Below are positions 8,532 to 15,896 of a DNA stretch of 64,000 bases, piece by piece. The stretch is from a bacterium (GTDB lineage Bacteria; Babelota; Babeliae; Babelales; Babelaceae), in the NCBI GenBank assembly GCA_023428375.1, contig JAEYYR010000002.1, forward strand, positions 186,001 to 250,000. Reading direction: 5' to 3'. The notes beneath the pieces are model-generated. The model had not been told where the DNA came from. It saw nothing but the letters and a program-made list of their open reading frames with translations, and made no database searches. The position numbers and the translations under genes were made by a program. Each line of letters starts with the position of its first letter. The stretch's first letter is position 1.

Positions 8532-8561
8532 TTGAAATACTTGATTTGGATTTGTTACACT
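8532..8561 (+). promoter_or_regulatory. Candidate sigma-70 promoter for the 8593/9195 gene pair
   Basis: TTGAAA (8532-8537) and TACACT (8556-8561) are separated by 18 nt, just after the preceding terminator and about 30 nt before the start at 8593. Each box matches the consensus at four or more positions. This is inferred from sequence pattern only. Confidence 0.45.
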
Positions 8562-8592
8562 GGAGGTAAATAAATAAAGTCAGGAGAGTTTA

Positions 8593-9198
8593 ATGAGTAA
8601 ACATTATATCTTTTTCTTGGGCTTTTTGTTGGGTCCCCTCATGAGTGAAGCGATACAGATCCAAAAGCATAGCCAAGAAATTAAAGATTTAGGGCAAGCC
8701 TTAAAAGTATTTCCAAGCATTGTCGAGGTTATGAGATTAACTCATCCAGAGACCGCTGATAAATTAGTAACTTCTGTTGAGCCCGTGCAAGAGACTGGTG
8801 AGCTCATGTTAACGGTTGCTAGTTTATTAGATACCGTTGAACCTCTGTTAACGTCATTAACTCAAATAAATACGCGTATCGTTTGTTCGATCGGTAATAA
8901 AGAACAACGATCAAAAAATAACCGTTGCGTAGAAATCGGTTGTGTTAATCGTACTGATTGTGTTAAAAAAATTGTCGTTGATCTAAAAATGTTATTAAGT
9001 GCATTAGTAGATCATTTAATTTTTGGTTTTACTGACGCTAATAAGGTATTCCATCCCGGCATTATAGATTCTATTCTTCTTATTTCAAACCAAGAAAAAA
9101 TTCGCACAGATTTAGAACCTGTAATCAATGCATTATCTATTTCATTACAAGTGATTGGCGAAATTGAAAAACTTATTAAGCAGCAGGAAACACTATGA
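8593..9198 (+). CDS. Exported Cys-containing helical protein, first of a paralogous pair
   Basis: The product is 201 aa from the ATG behind a CAGGAGAG Shine-Dalgarno. Residues 1-20 (MSKHYIFFLGFLLGPLMSEA) form a signal peptide. The mature protein is mostly helical, with a central loop holding four cysteines (about residues 97-125: VCSIG, NRCVEIGC, DCVKK). The next gene, overlapping by 4 nt, encodes a protein with the same layout and a similarly placed Cys cluster, so they are tandem paralogs expected to be made together, perhaps as a hetero-oligomer. Disulfides in the periplasm are likely. No domain is recognised. Confidence 0.75.
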   Translation: MSKHYIFFLGFLLGPLMSEAIQIQKHSQEIKDLGQALKVFPSIVEVMRLTHPETADKLVTSVEPVQETGELMLTVASLLDTVEPLLTSLTQINTRIVCSIGNKEQRSKNNRCVEIGCVNRTDCVKKIVVDLKMLLSALVDHLIFGFTDANKVFHPGIIDSILLISNQEKIRTDLEPVINALSISLQVIGEIEKLIKQQETL

Positions 9199-9920
9199 AA
9201 CGCTTATATCTCATTGTAGGGTTAACATTGTGTGTAGTATGTGTTACTGCAGCAAAGAAAACTAAACCAAAAGCATTGCCCCCAATGCAACAATTACAAC
9301 AGTCATTAGTTGCAACAAGCTCGCTCATAAGAGCCATGACAATTTTTGTACCTGCTGAAAAAGAATCCACAAAAAAATACATGGGTGTGGCGAGTGATTT
9401 ATTATTAGATGGTGCTTTTGTCGTATCACAAACACAATCTATTATTAATGATTTTAAAAAGCTTAAAGGTAAGGCTCAAATAATTAACAACCAAGGTAAG
9501 TGCTTTATACAAAATAATAAAGCGATTACTTGTACCACACAACTCAATTGTAAAACACAAGAAGAATGTGCTGCAGCCTTGCTTAATTCAATTAATGAAT
9601 TATTGCTGCCAATTGTTAATGACATTCTGGGTACTGTTGAAGTTACAAAAGGCTCTGATGGTCAAACGAAGAAAAGTATCAAGCCTGGGTTATTAATGGG
9701 CTTGGCAAACTCACAGGCAATTCCGCAATCTTATCGATTAGAATGGCGTGATCTATTAGGTAAATATACGATTAAAATTGTTGAAGCGATCGAATATCTT
9801 CCTAAGCTCGGAAGCATGATTAAGCCTCCAGTTAAACGACCAAATGAACCTAAAGATGTACAAAGCTTCAGGGAAGAACCTGTTGTCTTTGCTCACGAAG
9901 ATGTTTTCTCCTTAGACTAA
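9195..9920 (+). CDS. Exported Cys-containing helical protein, second of a paralogous pair
   Basis: The 241-aa product starts at an ATG that overlaps the preceding stop (ATGA), which indicates translational coupling. Residues 1-20 (MKRLYLIVGLTLCVVCVTAA) are a signal peptide, followed by a Lys/Pro-rich linker. The helical mature domain contains a Cys loop (GKCFI, ITCTTQLNC, EECAA) matching that of the upstream product, and both share an N-terminal pattern of short helices around a sequence resembling QQLQQSL. The C-terminus (about residues 205-241) is a polar Pro/Glu tail missing from the partner. Function unknown. A bidirectional terminator follows. Confidence 0.75.
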   Translation: MKRLYLIVGLTLCVVCVTAAKKTKPKALPPMQQLQQSLVATSSLIRAMTIFVPAEKESTKKYMGVASDLLLDGAFVVSQTQSIINDFKKLKGKAQIINNQGKCFIQNNKAITCTTQLNCKTQEECAAALLNSINELLLPIVNDILGTVEVTKGSDGQTKKSIKPGLLMGLANSQAIPQSYRLEWRDLLGKYTIKIVEAIEYLPKLGSMIKPPVKRPNEPKDVQSFREEPVVFAHEDVFSLD

Positions 9921-9935
9921 TACGTTAATAAGTTA

Positions 9936-9970
9936 ACAAAAAGCCCCGTCAATGTGATGGGGCTTTTTGT
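9936..9970. terminator. Bidirectional terminator between convergent genes
   Basis: A long hairpin (stem ACAAAAAGCCCCGTC with GATGGGGCTTTTTGT, loop AATGT, one G-T wobble) has A-runs on one side and T-runs on the other. It can therefore stop transcription from the 9195 gene (plus) and from tgt (minus), whose ends face each other here. Confidence 0.85.
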
Positions 9971-9988
9971 TAGTATAATTTCTAATGA

Positions 9989-11128
9989 TTAAATTTCATC
10001 GCGCATTATTTTTTCTCGTATATCCTGCATATACCACATCATATGCGCCACATTATGAATTGATGCTAATGTATGCGCTGTAGGTTCGTGAGCTTTAAAC
10101 AGATGATGAATATACGCTATAGTGTAGTTCTTGCAGGTATAGCATGAACACATTGGATCAATAGGTTCAAACTTTTGCTTCCACTGACCTTGTGCAATTT
10201 TTATCGTGCCCGTACGGGTGAATAATAATCCATGGCGAGCACATTTGGTAGGATGGGAGCTATCAAGCGTATCAATACCAAGCTGCACAGATTGATAAAT
10301 TGATGAAATATCCCCAATACCGAGTAAATGATTTGGTTTATCATACGGAATATGTGGCATCAATTGACCGAGCATCACAATCATTTCTTCTTTTGTTTTG
10401 CCAAGGCTTCCACCGATAGAAAAACCATTAAATGGTAAATTGCCTAAAAATTGTGCACTTGCTTTGCGCATGTCGGGATTTAATCCACCATGCACCACCG
10501 CATACATCGCTTGTTGATTAGGATTTTTCAGATGTTCCATTAATGATCGTTCTTCCCAGCGATGGGTACGATCCAGAGATTTTTTTAATTTATACGGATC
10601 AATATGATAGGGTGGCAATTCATCTAAGGGAATAATAATATCAGCACCTAAAGCTTTTTGTGCTTGGACTGATGTTTCAGGTGTTAATTTAAGTAATGAA
10701 CCATCACGATAAGAGCGAAATGTTACGCCTTCTTCAGTTATTGAAAGCACCGAATTATTGATAACTTTTGTACCCTTACTTTTCAATTCATCTTTAACAC
10801 CACCATAGGCAAGGCTAAAAACTTGAAAGCCGCCTGAATCGGTAATCAATGCGCCTTTACGATTCATAAATGAATGTAATCCACCCGCATTTTTAACGAC
10901 ATCAGCACCAGGATGCAACATCAAATGATACGTATTGCAAAACATAAGTTGAACGCCTAATTCATCAGCAATTACGGTATCAACGGCTTTCAATGAAGCA
11001 TTGGTACCAACTGGTACAAAATTTGGTGTTTCAATGATGCCATGCGGCGTTGTGATTCTGCCAACACGCGCTCTTGATTTTGATGATTGATGGAGGATTT
11101 CAAATTTAAAATAACTTTGATTCGACAT
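9989..11128 (-). CDS. tgt: tRNA-guanine transglycosylase
   Basis: The product is 379 aa from the ATG at 11128 (an ATG at 11137 would add MHH). Tgt exchanges guanine-34 in GUN-anticodon tRNAs for a queuosine precursor. Visible motifs are TDSGGFQVFSLA (catalytic Asp), LDSSHPTKCARHG, whose Asp is the nucleophile, and the zinc site CSCYTC plus the His in SIHNVAH, spaced as in the Zymomonas enzyme. Two substrate-pocket features differ from preQ1-type bacterial enzymes: the FDEC motif reads LDEL (Cys158 position is Leu) and the GGLAVG loop reads GGSLGK, one residue shorter. Together with the adjacent transporter this suggests queuine rather than preQ1 as substrate (inference). The start overlaps the transporter's end. 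Confidence 0.95.
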   Translation of the reverse strand: MSNQSYFKFEILHQSSKSRARVGRITTPHGIIETPNFVPVGTNASLKAVDTVIADELGVQLMFCNTYHLMLHPGADVVKNAGGLHSFMNRKGALITDSGGFQVFSLAYGGVKDELKSKGTKVINNSVLSITEEGVTFRSYRDGSLLKLTPETSVQAQKALGADIIIPLDELPPYHIDPYKLKKSLDRTHRWEERSLMEHLKNPNQQAMYAVVHGGLNPDMRKASAQFLGNLPFNGFSIGGSLGKTKEEMIVMLGQLMPHIPYDKPNHLLGIGDISSIYQSVQLGIDTLDSSHPTKCARHGLLFTRTGTIKIAQGQWKQKFEPIDPMCSCYTCKNYTIAYIHHLFKAHEPTAHTLASIHNVAHMMWYMQDIREKIMRDEI

Positions 11129-11768
11129 ATGATGCAAGCATTAAAAAGGGTGTAATACAATGGATAGCAATAATTTTAATCAGATAACTTACAAGCATTA
11201 ATTCAGCAATATGTGGTACTACGCCATACAATGCCAAAAAGGTAAATAGAACGGTATCTAATGCTTGTCCAAGCAATAAGGTAAGATAATTACGAATAAT
11301 AAATGGGAGATATTCGCGTGTTCTTAAATAAGCAAAAATAGTTATATCAATATATTGCACAACATAAAACGTAAACAACGATGCGATAACAATACGGGGC
11401 ATTGGCGACAACAATGCTTCATAGTGCCACTGAATAGTTTGACAGGATGCTGACGGATACAAACAATGTAAGGTGCTTAATATCACCGCTACTATGACAC
11501 CGAAAAATCCAGCATAGAGAGCTTTTTGCGCTTCTTTTTGACCATATTTTTCTTGCAGCATATTAAATGATAAAGGTATGCCAAGCGCAACAACATCACT
11601 TGCTGATGCATGCCAAGAAAAAAGCATTATCTGTTTGAGCGCAAAAAAATTTGCAAGAAAGCCCAAAATCGTAATCAATGCAACTAACGCAAAGTTACTA
11701 ATGCGTAATGCAATAACAGCTAGTATTGCAATCAAAATGATGTGTATAAAAAATAATAATTCCGTCAT
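11106..11768 (-). CDS. yhhQ: YhhQ/VUT-family queuosine-precursor transporter
   Basis: The 220-aa product is an integral membrane protein with about six helices and matches the YhhQ (DUF165, vitamin-uptake-like) family. The family's LANFFALKQ segment after helix 2, a cytoplasmic QEKYGQKEA loop and a late GQALDTVLFTF helix are all present. Family members import preQ0, preQ1 or queuine. It overlaps tgt by 23 nt downstream and cdsA by 4 nt upstream. Its position next to tgt fits a salvage unit: uptake by this protein, insertion into tRNA by Tgt. No queuosine-synthesis genes are seen in this window. Confidence 0.88.
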   Translation of the reverse strand: MTELLFFIHIILIAILAVIALRISNFALVALITILGFLANFFALKQIMLFSWHASASDVVALGIPLSFNMLQEKYGQKEAQKALYAGFFGVIVAVILSTLHCLYPSASCQTIQWHYEALLSPMPRIVIASLFTFYVVQYIDITIFAYLRTREYLPFIIRNYLTLLLGQALDTVLFTFLALYGVVPHIAELMLVSYLIKIIAIHCITPFLMLASYVESKLF

Positions 11769-12388
11769 AATCCAAACACTTTATAAAAAAAATACCCTGC
11801 AGGCGCTGCAAATAATAAGCTATCAATACGATCCAAGACGCCACCATGACCAGGCAATAGTGAACCTGAATCTTTAATATGTGAACGTCGTTTTAAATAT
11901 GATTCAAACAAATCACCCAGTGTTGCCATACAACTTATTAAAATAACAAATACAATCGTTTTAATATCTAGGGATATAGTAAAATATGGTGCAAGTAAAA
12001 GTCCAATGCTGCTGCCACCAAGTAATCCTGCAATAAAACCTTCCCATGTTTTCTTGGGACTGATCGCAGGCGCTAAAAGATACTTGCCCCATAATCGACC
12101 GATGCAATACGCAATAGTATCAGTACTTGCAACAATAATTACAATAAAAGGAAGCAAGATAGTTTCTTCATTCATGATTATGATGCAGAGCATGCTAGCA
12201 AGCGGATAGAAGGGTAATAAATAACAATTATTAAATTGGGGCCATTCAACTACAAGAGCATAACACGCTATGAGACCAATTATGAAACTCACTGCATGAG
12301 TAGATAATTGAGTATACGCTGTGACTGCTAACGCAGCGAGAATACTGCCGGTGATGAATCGATGAATAAGAGTGTTGTTATTCTTCAT
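11765..12388 (-). CDS. cdsA: Phosphatidate cytidylyltransferase
   Basis: The 207-aa membrane enzyme makes CDP-diacylglycerol from phosphatidic acid and CTP, the branch point of phospholipid synthesis. The CDP-alcohol signature is clear: SPKKTWEG (110-117), GDLFESYLKRR (158-168) and KDSGSLLPGHGGVLDRIDS (172-190), with the metal-binding Asp pair at the end. About six membrane helices can be seen. It is shorter than the usual 250-300 aa because N-terminal helices are missing, as in other compact members. It overlaps yhhQ by 4 nt and yraN by 11 nt, so it is in one operon with them. Confidence 0.93.
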   Translation of the reverse strand: MKNNNTLIHRFITGSILAALAVTAYTQLSTHAVSFIIGLIACYALVVEWPQFNNCYLLPFYPLASMLCIIIMNEETILLPFIVIIVASTDTIAYCIGRLWGKYLLAPAISPKKTWEGFIAGLLGGSSIGLLLAPYFTISLDIKTIVFVILISCMATLGDLFESYLKRRSHIKDSGSLLPGHGGVLDRIDSLLFAAPAGYFFYKVFGL

Positions 12389-12740
12389 TAAATGCGTTGG
12401 GTAAATACGTTATAGTCGAATCTCCGGTATCGTTACCAATGACAAATGCAACATCAAAGCGTGCGATATACGAAGCACGGTTGTGTTGAGCTAGAAATTG
12501 TTTAGCCGTGAGAATAATTTTTGTTTGTTTTGACTTAGTAATAATTTCACCGATAGATGCGTGATACTTTGCGCGTGTTTTAACCTCAACAAAACAAATT
12601 AAATCGTCTTGCTGTGCAATGATATCCACTTCTCCTAAGCGTGTAGAATAATTGCGACCTATAATGGAATATCCTTGTTTTTCTAAGTAAGAACAAACTA
12701 AGGTTTCACCATTATTACCGAAAGTGCGACGAATATTCAT
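12378..12740 (-). CDS. yraN: YraN/UPF0102 family nuclease-fold protein
   Basis: The 120-aa product has the full UPF0102 pattern: GETLVCSYLEKQGYSIIGRN at the N-terminus, then LGEVDII (Glu37, Asp39) and FVEVKTR (Glu52, Lys54). These are the metal-binding residues of the restriction-endonuclease-like fold, spaced as in Holliday-junction resolvase relatives. The biochemical role of the family is not settled. It lies 2 nt after the bamD-like gene and overlaps cdsA by 11 nt. The length is typical. Confidence 0.9.
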   Translation of the reverse strand: MNIRRTFGNNGETLVCSYLEKQGYSIIGRNYSTRLGEVDIIAQQDDLICFVEVKTRAKYHASIGEIITKSKQTKIILTAKQFLAQHNRASYIARFDVAFVIGNDTGDSTITYLPNAFNEE

Positions 12741-12742
12741 CG

Positions 12743-13585
12743 TTAGAATAAATCTCGGGAAATATAGAACGAGCGTTTTTCTTTTGCTGCAACAAACTGT
12801 TGTATTTCTTCAATGATGGTTGCAATAATTTGCGCTTGAATCGGTAATGATTTATTAGCTTTTTCAGCCATCACTAATTCACCAATCGTGCGATCGATCA
12901 ACAGCAAATGCTGTGTGCGTGGTGAAAAATGAGGTAATAATTCTTTTGCGATATACATAATGCGCTTACGGGCCGCTAAAATTGGGCCTTCTTTTAACTC
13001 GTAATAATATTTTTGAAGATAGCTTTGAGCTACAAAAATTTCATGATCCATTAAACGAAGCATGCACTTGTTAATAATTTCTTGAATTTCAGGAGCGTAT
13101 TCGTTTTCTGAAGTGTAAAGCTCAAGAAACTCTTTAGATTTTTCTACGGTTTCTAATGTTTTCGTTTGATCGCGACGAGCATCGTTTGAGCATTTATACA
13201 ACGATTCGATTAAACGCAAATGTGCGCGCTCACGCTGTGAACTAGAAGGGTAGAGGGTAATATATTGATTATAATTTTTATGGGCAGCTTCATAACGTTC
13301 TTGTTCAAACTGTGCATCAGCTAATTCAAGAAGTGTTTTCTCAATGAGTCGGTAGTCGTTTGATAAGCTTAATTTTCTTTCTAGCGCTTGAAGAGCAAGA
13401 TCGGTATATCCCGCATTCTTGTAAAATTGATAGGCTATATCTGTTTCAGCATAATCCATATCTTTTATTTTTTTGTTAGGCAAATAAACGATAGATTTAT
13501 CCTGTCTTTCAATATACCGCTTTCTAAAGCAGCCCGGCATCAAAAAAAGGGTAGTAAGTAATGCTATAAGCAGTGATATATTCAT
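12743..13585 (-). CDS. bamD: BamD-like outer-membrane assembly lipoprotein
   Basis: The 280-aa product has a lipoprotein signal peptide ending in LMPGC (Cys19) and then tetratricopeptide-like repeats. The segment DIAYQFYKNAGYTDLALQAL resembles the first BamD repeat, and YEAAHKNYNQYITLYPSS the next, with the typical aromatic/Pro repeat ends. BamD is the essential lipoprotein of the BAM complex that folds outer-membrane barrels. The C-terminal half (residues 150-280) has the expected length and helical character. It heads the bamD-yraN-cdsA-yhhQ-tgt operon and is divergent from gspE. Confidence 0.82.
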   Translation of the reverse strand: MNISLLIALLTTLFLMPGCFRKRYIERQDKSIVYLPNKKIKDMDYAETDIAYQFYKNAGYTDLALQALERKLSLSNDYRLIEKTLLELADAQFEQERYEAAHKNYNQYITLYPSSSQRERAHLRLIESLYKCSNDARRDQTKTLETVEKSKEFLELYTSENEYAPEIQEIINKCMLRLMDHEIFVAQSYLQKYYYELKEGPILAARKRIMYIAKELLPHFSPRTQHLLLIDRTIGELVMAEKANKSLPIQAQIIATIIEEIQQFVAAKEKRSFYISRDLF

Positions 13586-13610
13586 GATTGTAAGCCTTTG
13601 TTATTAAACC

Positions 13611-13685
13611 TACCATACAGTTCCCTCGCCTGCAAGCCGATCACTTGTTTCTTTAAATGCGTACCTTGTGGTATCTTGTATGGTA
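13611..13685. promoter_or_regulatory. Inverted repeat in the bamD/gspE divergent promoter region
   Basis: TACCATACA (13611-13619) and its exact reverse complement TGTATGGTA (13677-13685) lie 57 nt apart in the 123-nt gap between two divergent operons. They could be paired operator half-sites or the two -10 regions; I cannot decide from sequence alone. Confidence 0.3.
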
Positions 13686-13708
13686 AGCCTGATACGTGCG
13701 GAGTTTCT

Positions 13709-15418
13709 ATGGCAAAAACAGTTGTTGAATATTTGATCAAACAGGGAATAGTTTCTGAAGCAGCAGTTAGTAAAAGTTTACAAAATAAAAAACCTGCCGA
13801 ATCTCCTGAAGAAGCTCTTTTGAGAGATGGCTTAATTAATGATGTTCAGCTGACGCAAGCATATGCCGCAGTATTTAATACCTCTTTTTTTGAAACGATC
13901 CAAGAAAAGATGACCGACCCTGAAATTCTGGGTTTGGTTCCGTTTAAATTTTTACGCGATAACGTCATCATTCCTATCAAGCTTGAAGATGGAAACGCAG
14001 CTTTAGTCATTTCTTCACCGACAAGTTTACAAGCGGTCGATGATTTAAAATTAGTTTTAGGATTTCCCGTTTCAATAGGATTTGCGCCCCGCGCCGTAAT
14101 TCTTGAAGCGCTCAATCGCTATTATCCGCTTGAAGGAACTAAGCAGGTTATGCAAGAGCTTGAAGAAGAAAGTGCTATTGCAGCTCCGCTTGATTTTGAA
14201 ACGATCCAAGAAGAAGACATCTTGGGAATGGCGCAAGAAGCACCAATTATTAAATTAGTAAACCAGATTCTGTATCAAGCAGTAAAACGCGGTGCTTCGG
14301 ATATTCACATAGAACCCTACGAAAAAGAATTACAAATTCGTTACCGTATTGATGGTATTTTATATCCCGTGATGACGGTGCCAAAACGAACCCAAGCGGC
14401 AATTATCTCCCGCTTGAAAATCATGGCAAACCTTAATATTGCTGAAAAAAGACAACCACAAGACGGTCGAATCCAAATCCGCATCGCCGATAAACCGATC
14501 GATATTCGTGTATCCGTCCTACCGGTTGCGTATGGTGAACGCATCGTAATGCGATTACTTGATAAGACAAAAACTTTTGGAAAATTAAAAGAATTAAGCT
14601 TTAGCGAACGTGATTATAAAATCATTGAAAATAGTATCGCAGAGCCAAATGGTATCATATTCATAACCGGTCCAACGGGTTCTGGTAAAACTTCTACCTT
14701 GTATTCGATTTTGAGTGAAGTGAATTCACCTGAAGTAAATATTATTACGGTAGAAGATCCGGTCGAATACCAAATGAGTGGCATCGGTCAGGTACAAGTT
14801 AAAGAAAAAATCGGTCTTACTTTTGCCGCTGCGTTACGTTCCATTTTGCGACAAGATCCTGATATCATCATGATCGGTGAAACCCGAGATCATGAAACGG
14901 CACAGATTGCGACTCAAGCAGCATTAACGGGTCACTTAGTCTTAAGTACCTTACACACTAACAACGCACCATCGGCAATTACCCGTTTAATTGATATGGG
15001 TATTGAACCGTTCTTAATTGCTTCAACTATTGTTTCAATTATTGCGCAACGATTGGTCAGAAGACTTTGTCCAAAATGCAAAGAATTGTATGAACCGACT
15101 GCAGAAATTTTAGAACGTATTGGTCTTACCAAGCAAAAAGCAAAACATATTAAATTCTATCGTGCTGTTGGGTGCGAAGAATGTAATATGACAGGTTATA
15201 AAGGACGACTTGCAATCTTTGAAGTCATGAAGATGACCCCAGATATTGCTAAGTTAACCGTTGAACGTTCTGACACCAGTTTGCTTGAAGCACAAGCGCG
15301 TAAAGATGGTATGACGACATTGCTTGAAGATGGCTTACGTAAAATTGAAGCTGGTCTAACAACCATAGAAGAAGTATTATCGGTTGCCACGATGTACGAT
15401 GCGCTTGAAGAAGAGTAA
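13709..15418 (+). CDS. gspE: GspE/PilB-family secretion ATPase
   Basis: The product is 569 aa when started at the ATG at 13709 behind CGGAG; an upstream in-frame start at 13598 lacks a good Shine-Dalgarno and would extend into promoter-like DNA. Domains: an N-terminal MshEN-like domain (about 1-140), then the type II/IV secretion ATPase with ASDIHIEP, Walker A GPTGSGKTST (about 321-330), ITVEDPVEYQ (Asp box), IGETRDHETA (Walker B region) and the zinc tetracysteine CPKC plus CEEC (about 454-495). It powers pseudopilus or pilus assembly from the cytoplasm. The next gene encodes a pseudopilin-like protein and overlaps it. Other Gsp parts are not clear in this window. Confidence 0.95.
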   Translation: MAKTVVEYLIKQGIVSEAAVSKSLQNKKPAESPEEALLRDGLINDVQLTQAYAAVFNTSFFETIQEKMTDPEILGLVPFKFLRDNVIIPIKLEDGNAALVISSPTSLQAVDDLKLVLGFPVSIGFAPRAVILEALNRYYPLEGTKQVMQELEEESAIAAPLDFETIQEEDILGMAQEAPIIKLVNQILYQAVKRGASDIHIEPYEKELQIRYRIDGILYPVMTVPKRTQAAIISRLKIMANLNIAEKRQPQDGRIQIRIADKPIDIRVSVLPVAYGERIVMRLLDKTKTFGKLKELSFSERDYKIIENSIAEPNGIIFITGPTGSGKTSTLYSILSEVNSPEVNIITVEDPVEYQMSGIGQVQVKEKIGLTFAAALRSILRQDPDIIMIGETRDHETAQIATQAALTGHLVLSTLHTNNAPSAITRLIDMGIEPFLIASTIVSIIAQRLVRRLCPKCKELYEPTAEILERIGLTKQKAKHIKFYRAVGCEECNMTGYKGRLAIFEVMKMTPDIAKLTVERSDTSLLEAQARKDGMTTLLEDGLRKIEAGLTTIEEVLSVATMYDALEEE

Positions 15419-15896
15419 TGGTTTTTTATTAATGGAACTGTTAGTAGTTTGTGCAATTATGGCTTTTGCTGCGTGCTTGCCCTGTTGGTATGTGTCTTTT
15501 AATACGAATGTTATTGCGCGTGAATTACACACCTTACAATCATGGCTCTTGGCAGTGCAGCAAAAAGCGTTGCTTTCGGGTAAAGATATTACTATCTCTT
15601 TGGATAATAAAAACCTGATAAGTGATGAAGATTTTTTTACTTTTAATGAAGATGTGCACTTTGGAGTCAATGCGCATACCTATGGACCACCATCTTCGCC
15701 AACAAAGCGGATTACTGATCCTATTTCATTCAATAACCATGAAATGATTTTTTATCATACCGGAGCAATGCAAGTTGGTACTTGTTATATTGTAGACAAA
15801 AAAGGTCGTATTGGAGCATTAACGTGTGGTTTATCCTTACATGGAACCATACGGTGTTATGAGCTTCAAGGAAAAGAATGGCATCTACTGGCGTAA
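15399..15896 (+). CDS. Pseudopilin-like protein (GspH type)
   Basis: The product is 165 aa from the ATG at 15399; a TTG five codons earlier is possible. The N-terminus MRLKKSNGFLLMELLVVCAI is a type IV prepilin signal: basic leader, Gly before Phe at the cleavage site, Glu at position 5 of the mature protein, then a hydrophobic helix. The remaining 130 residues have the beta-rich pattern of minor pseudopilins such as GspH, with the helix continuing to a segment resembling LHTLQSWLLAVQQKALLSGK. It overlaps gspE by 20 nt and tamB by 19 nt, so it is in the same operon. It should be processed by a prepilin peptidase not found here. Confidence 0.82.
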   Translation: MRLKKSNGFLLMELLVVCAIMAFAACLPCWYVSFNTNVIARELHTLQSWLLAVQQKALLSGKDITISLDNKNLISDEDFFTFNEDVHFGVNAHTYGPPSSPTKRITDPISFNNHEMIFYHTGAMQVGTCYIVDKKGRIGALTCGLSLHGTIRCYELQGKEWHLLA

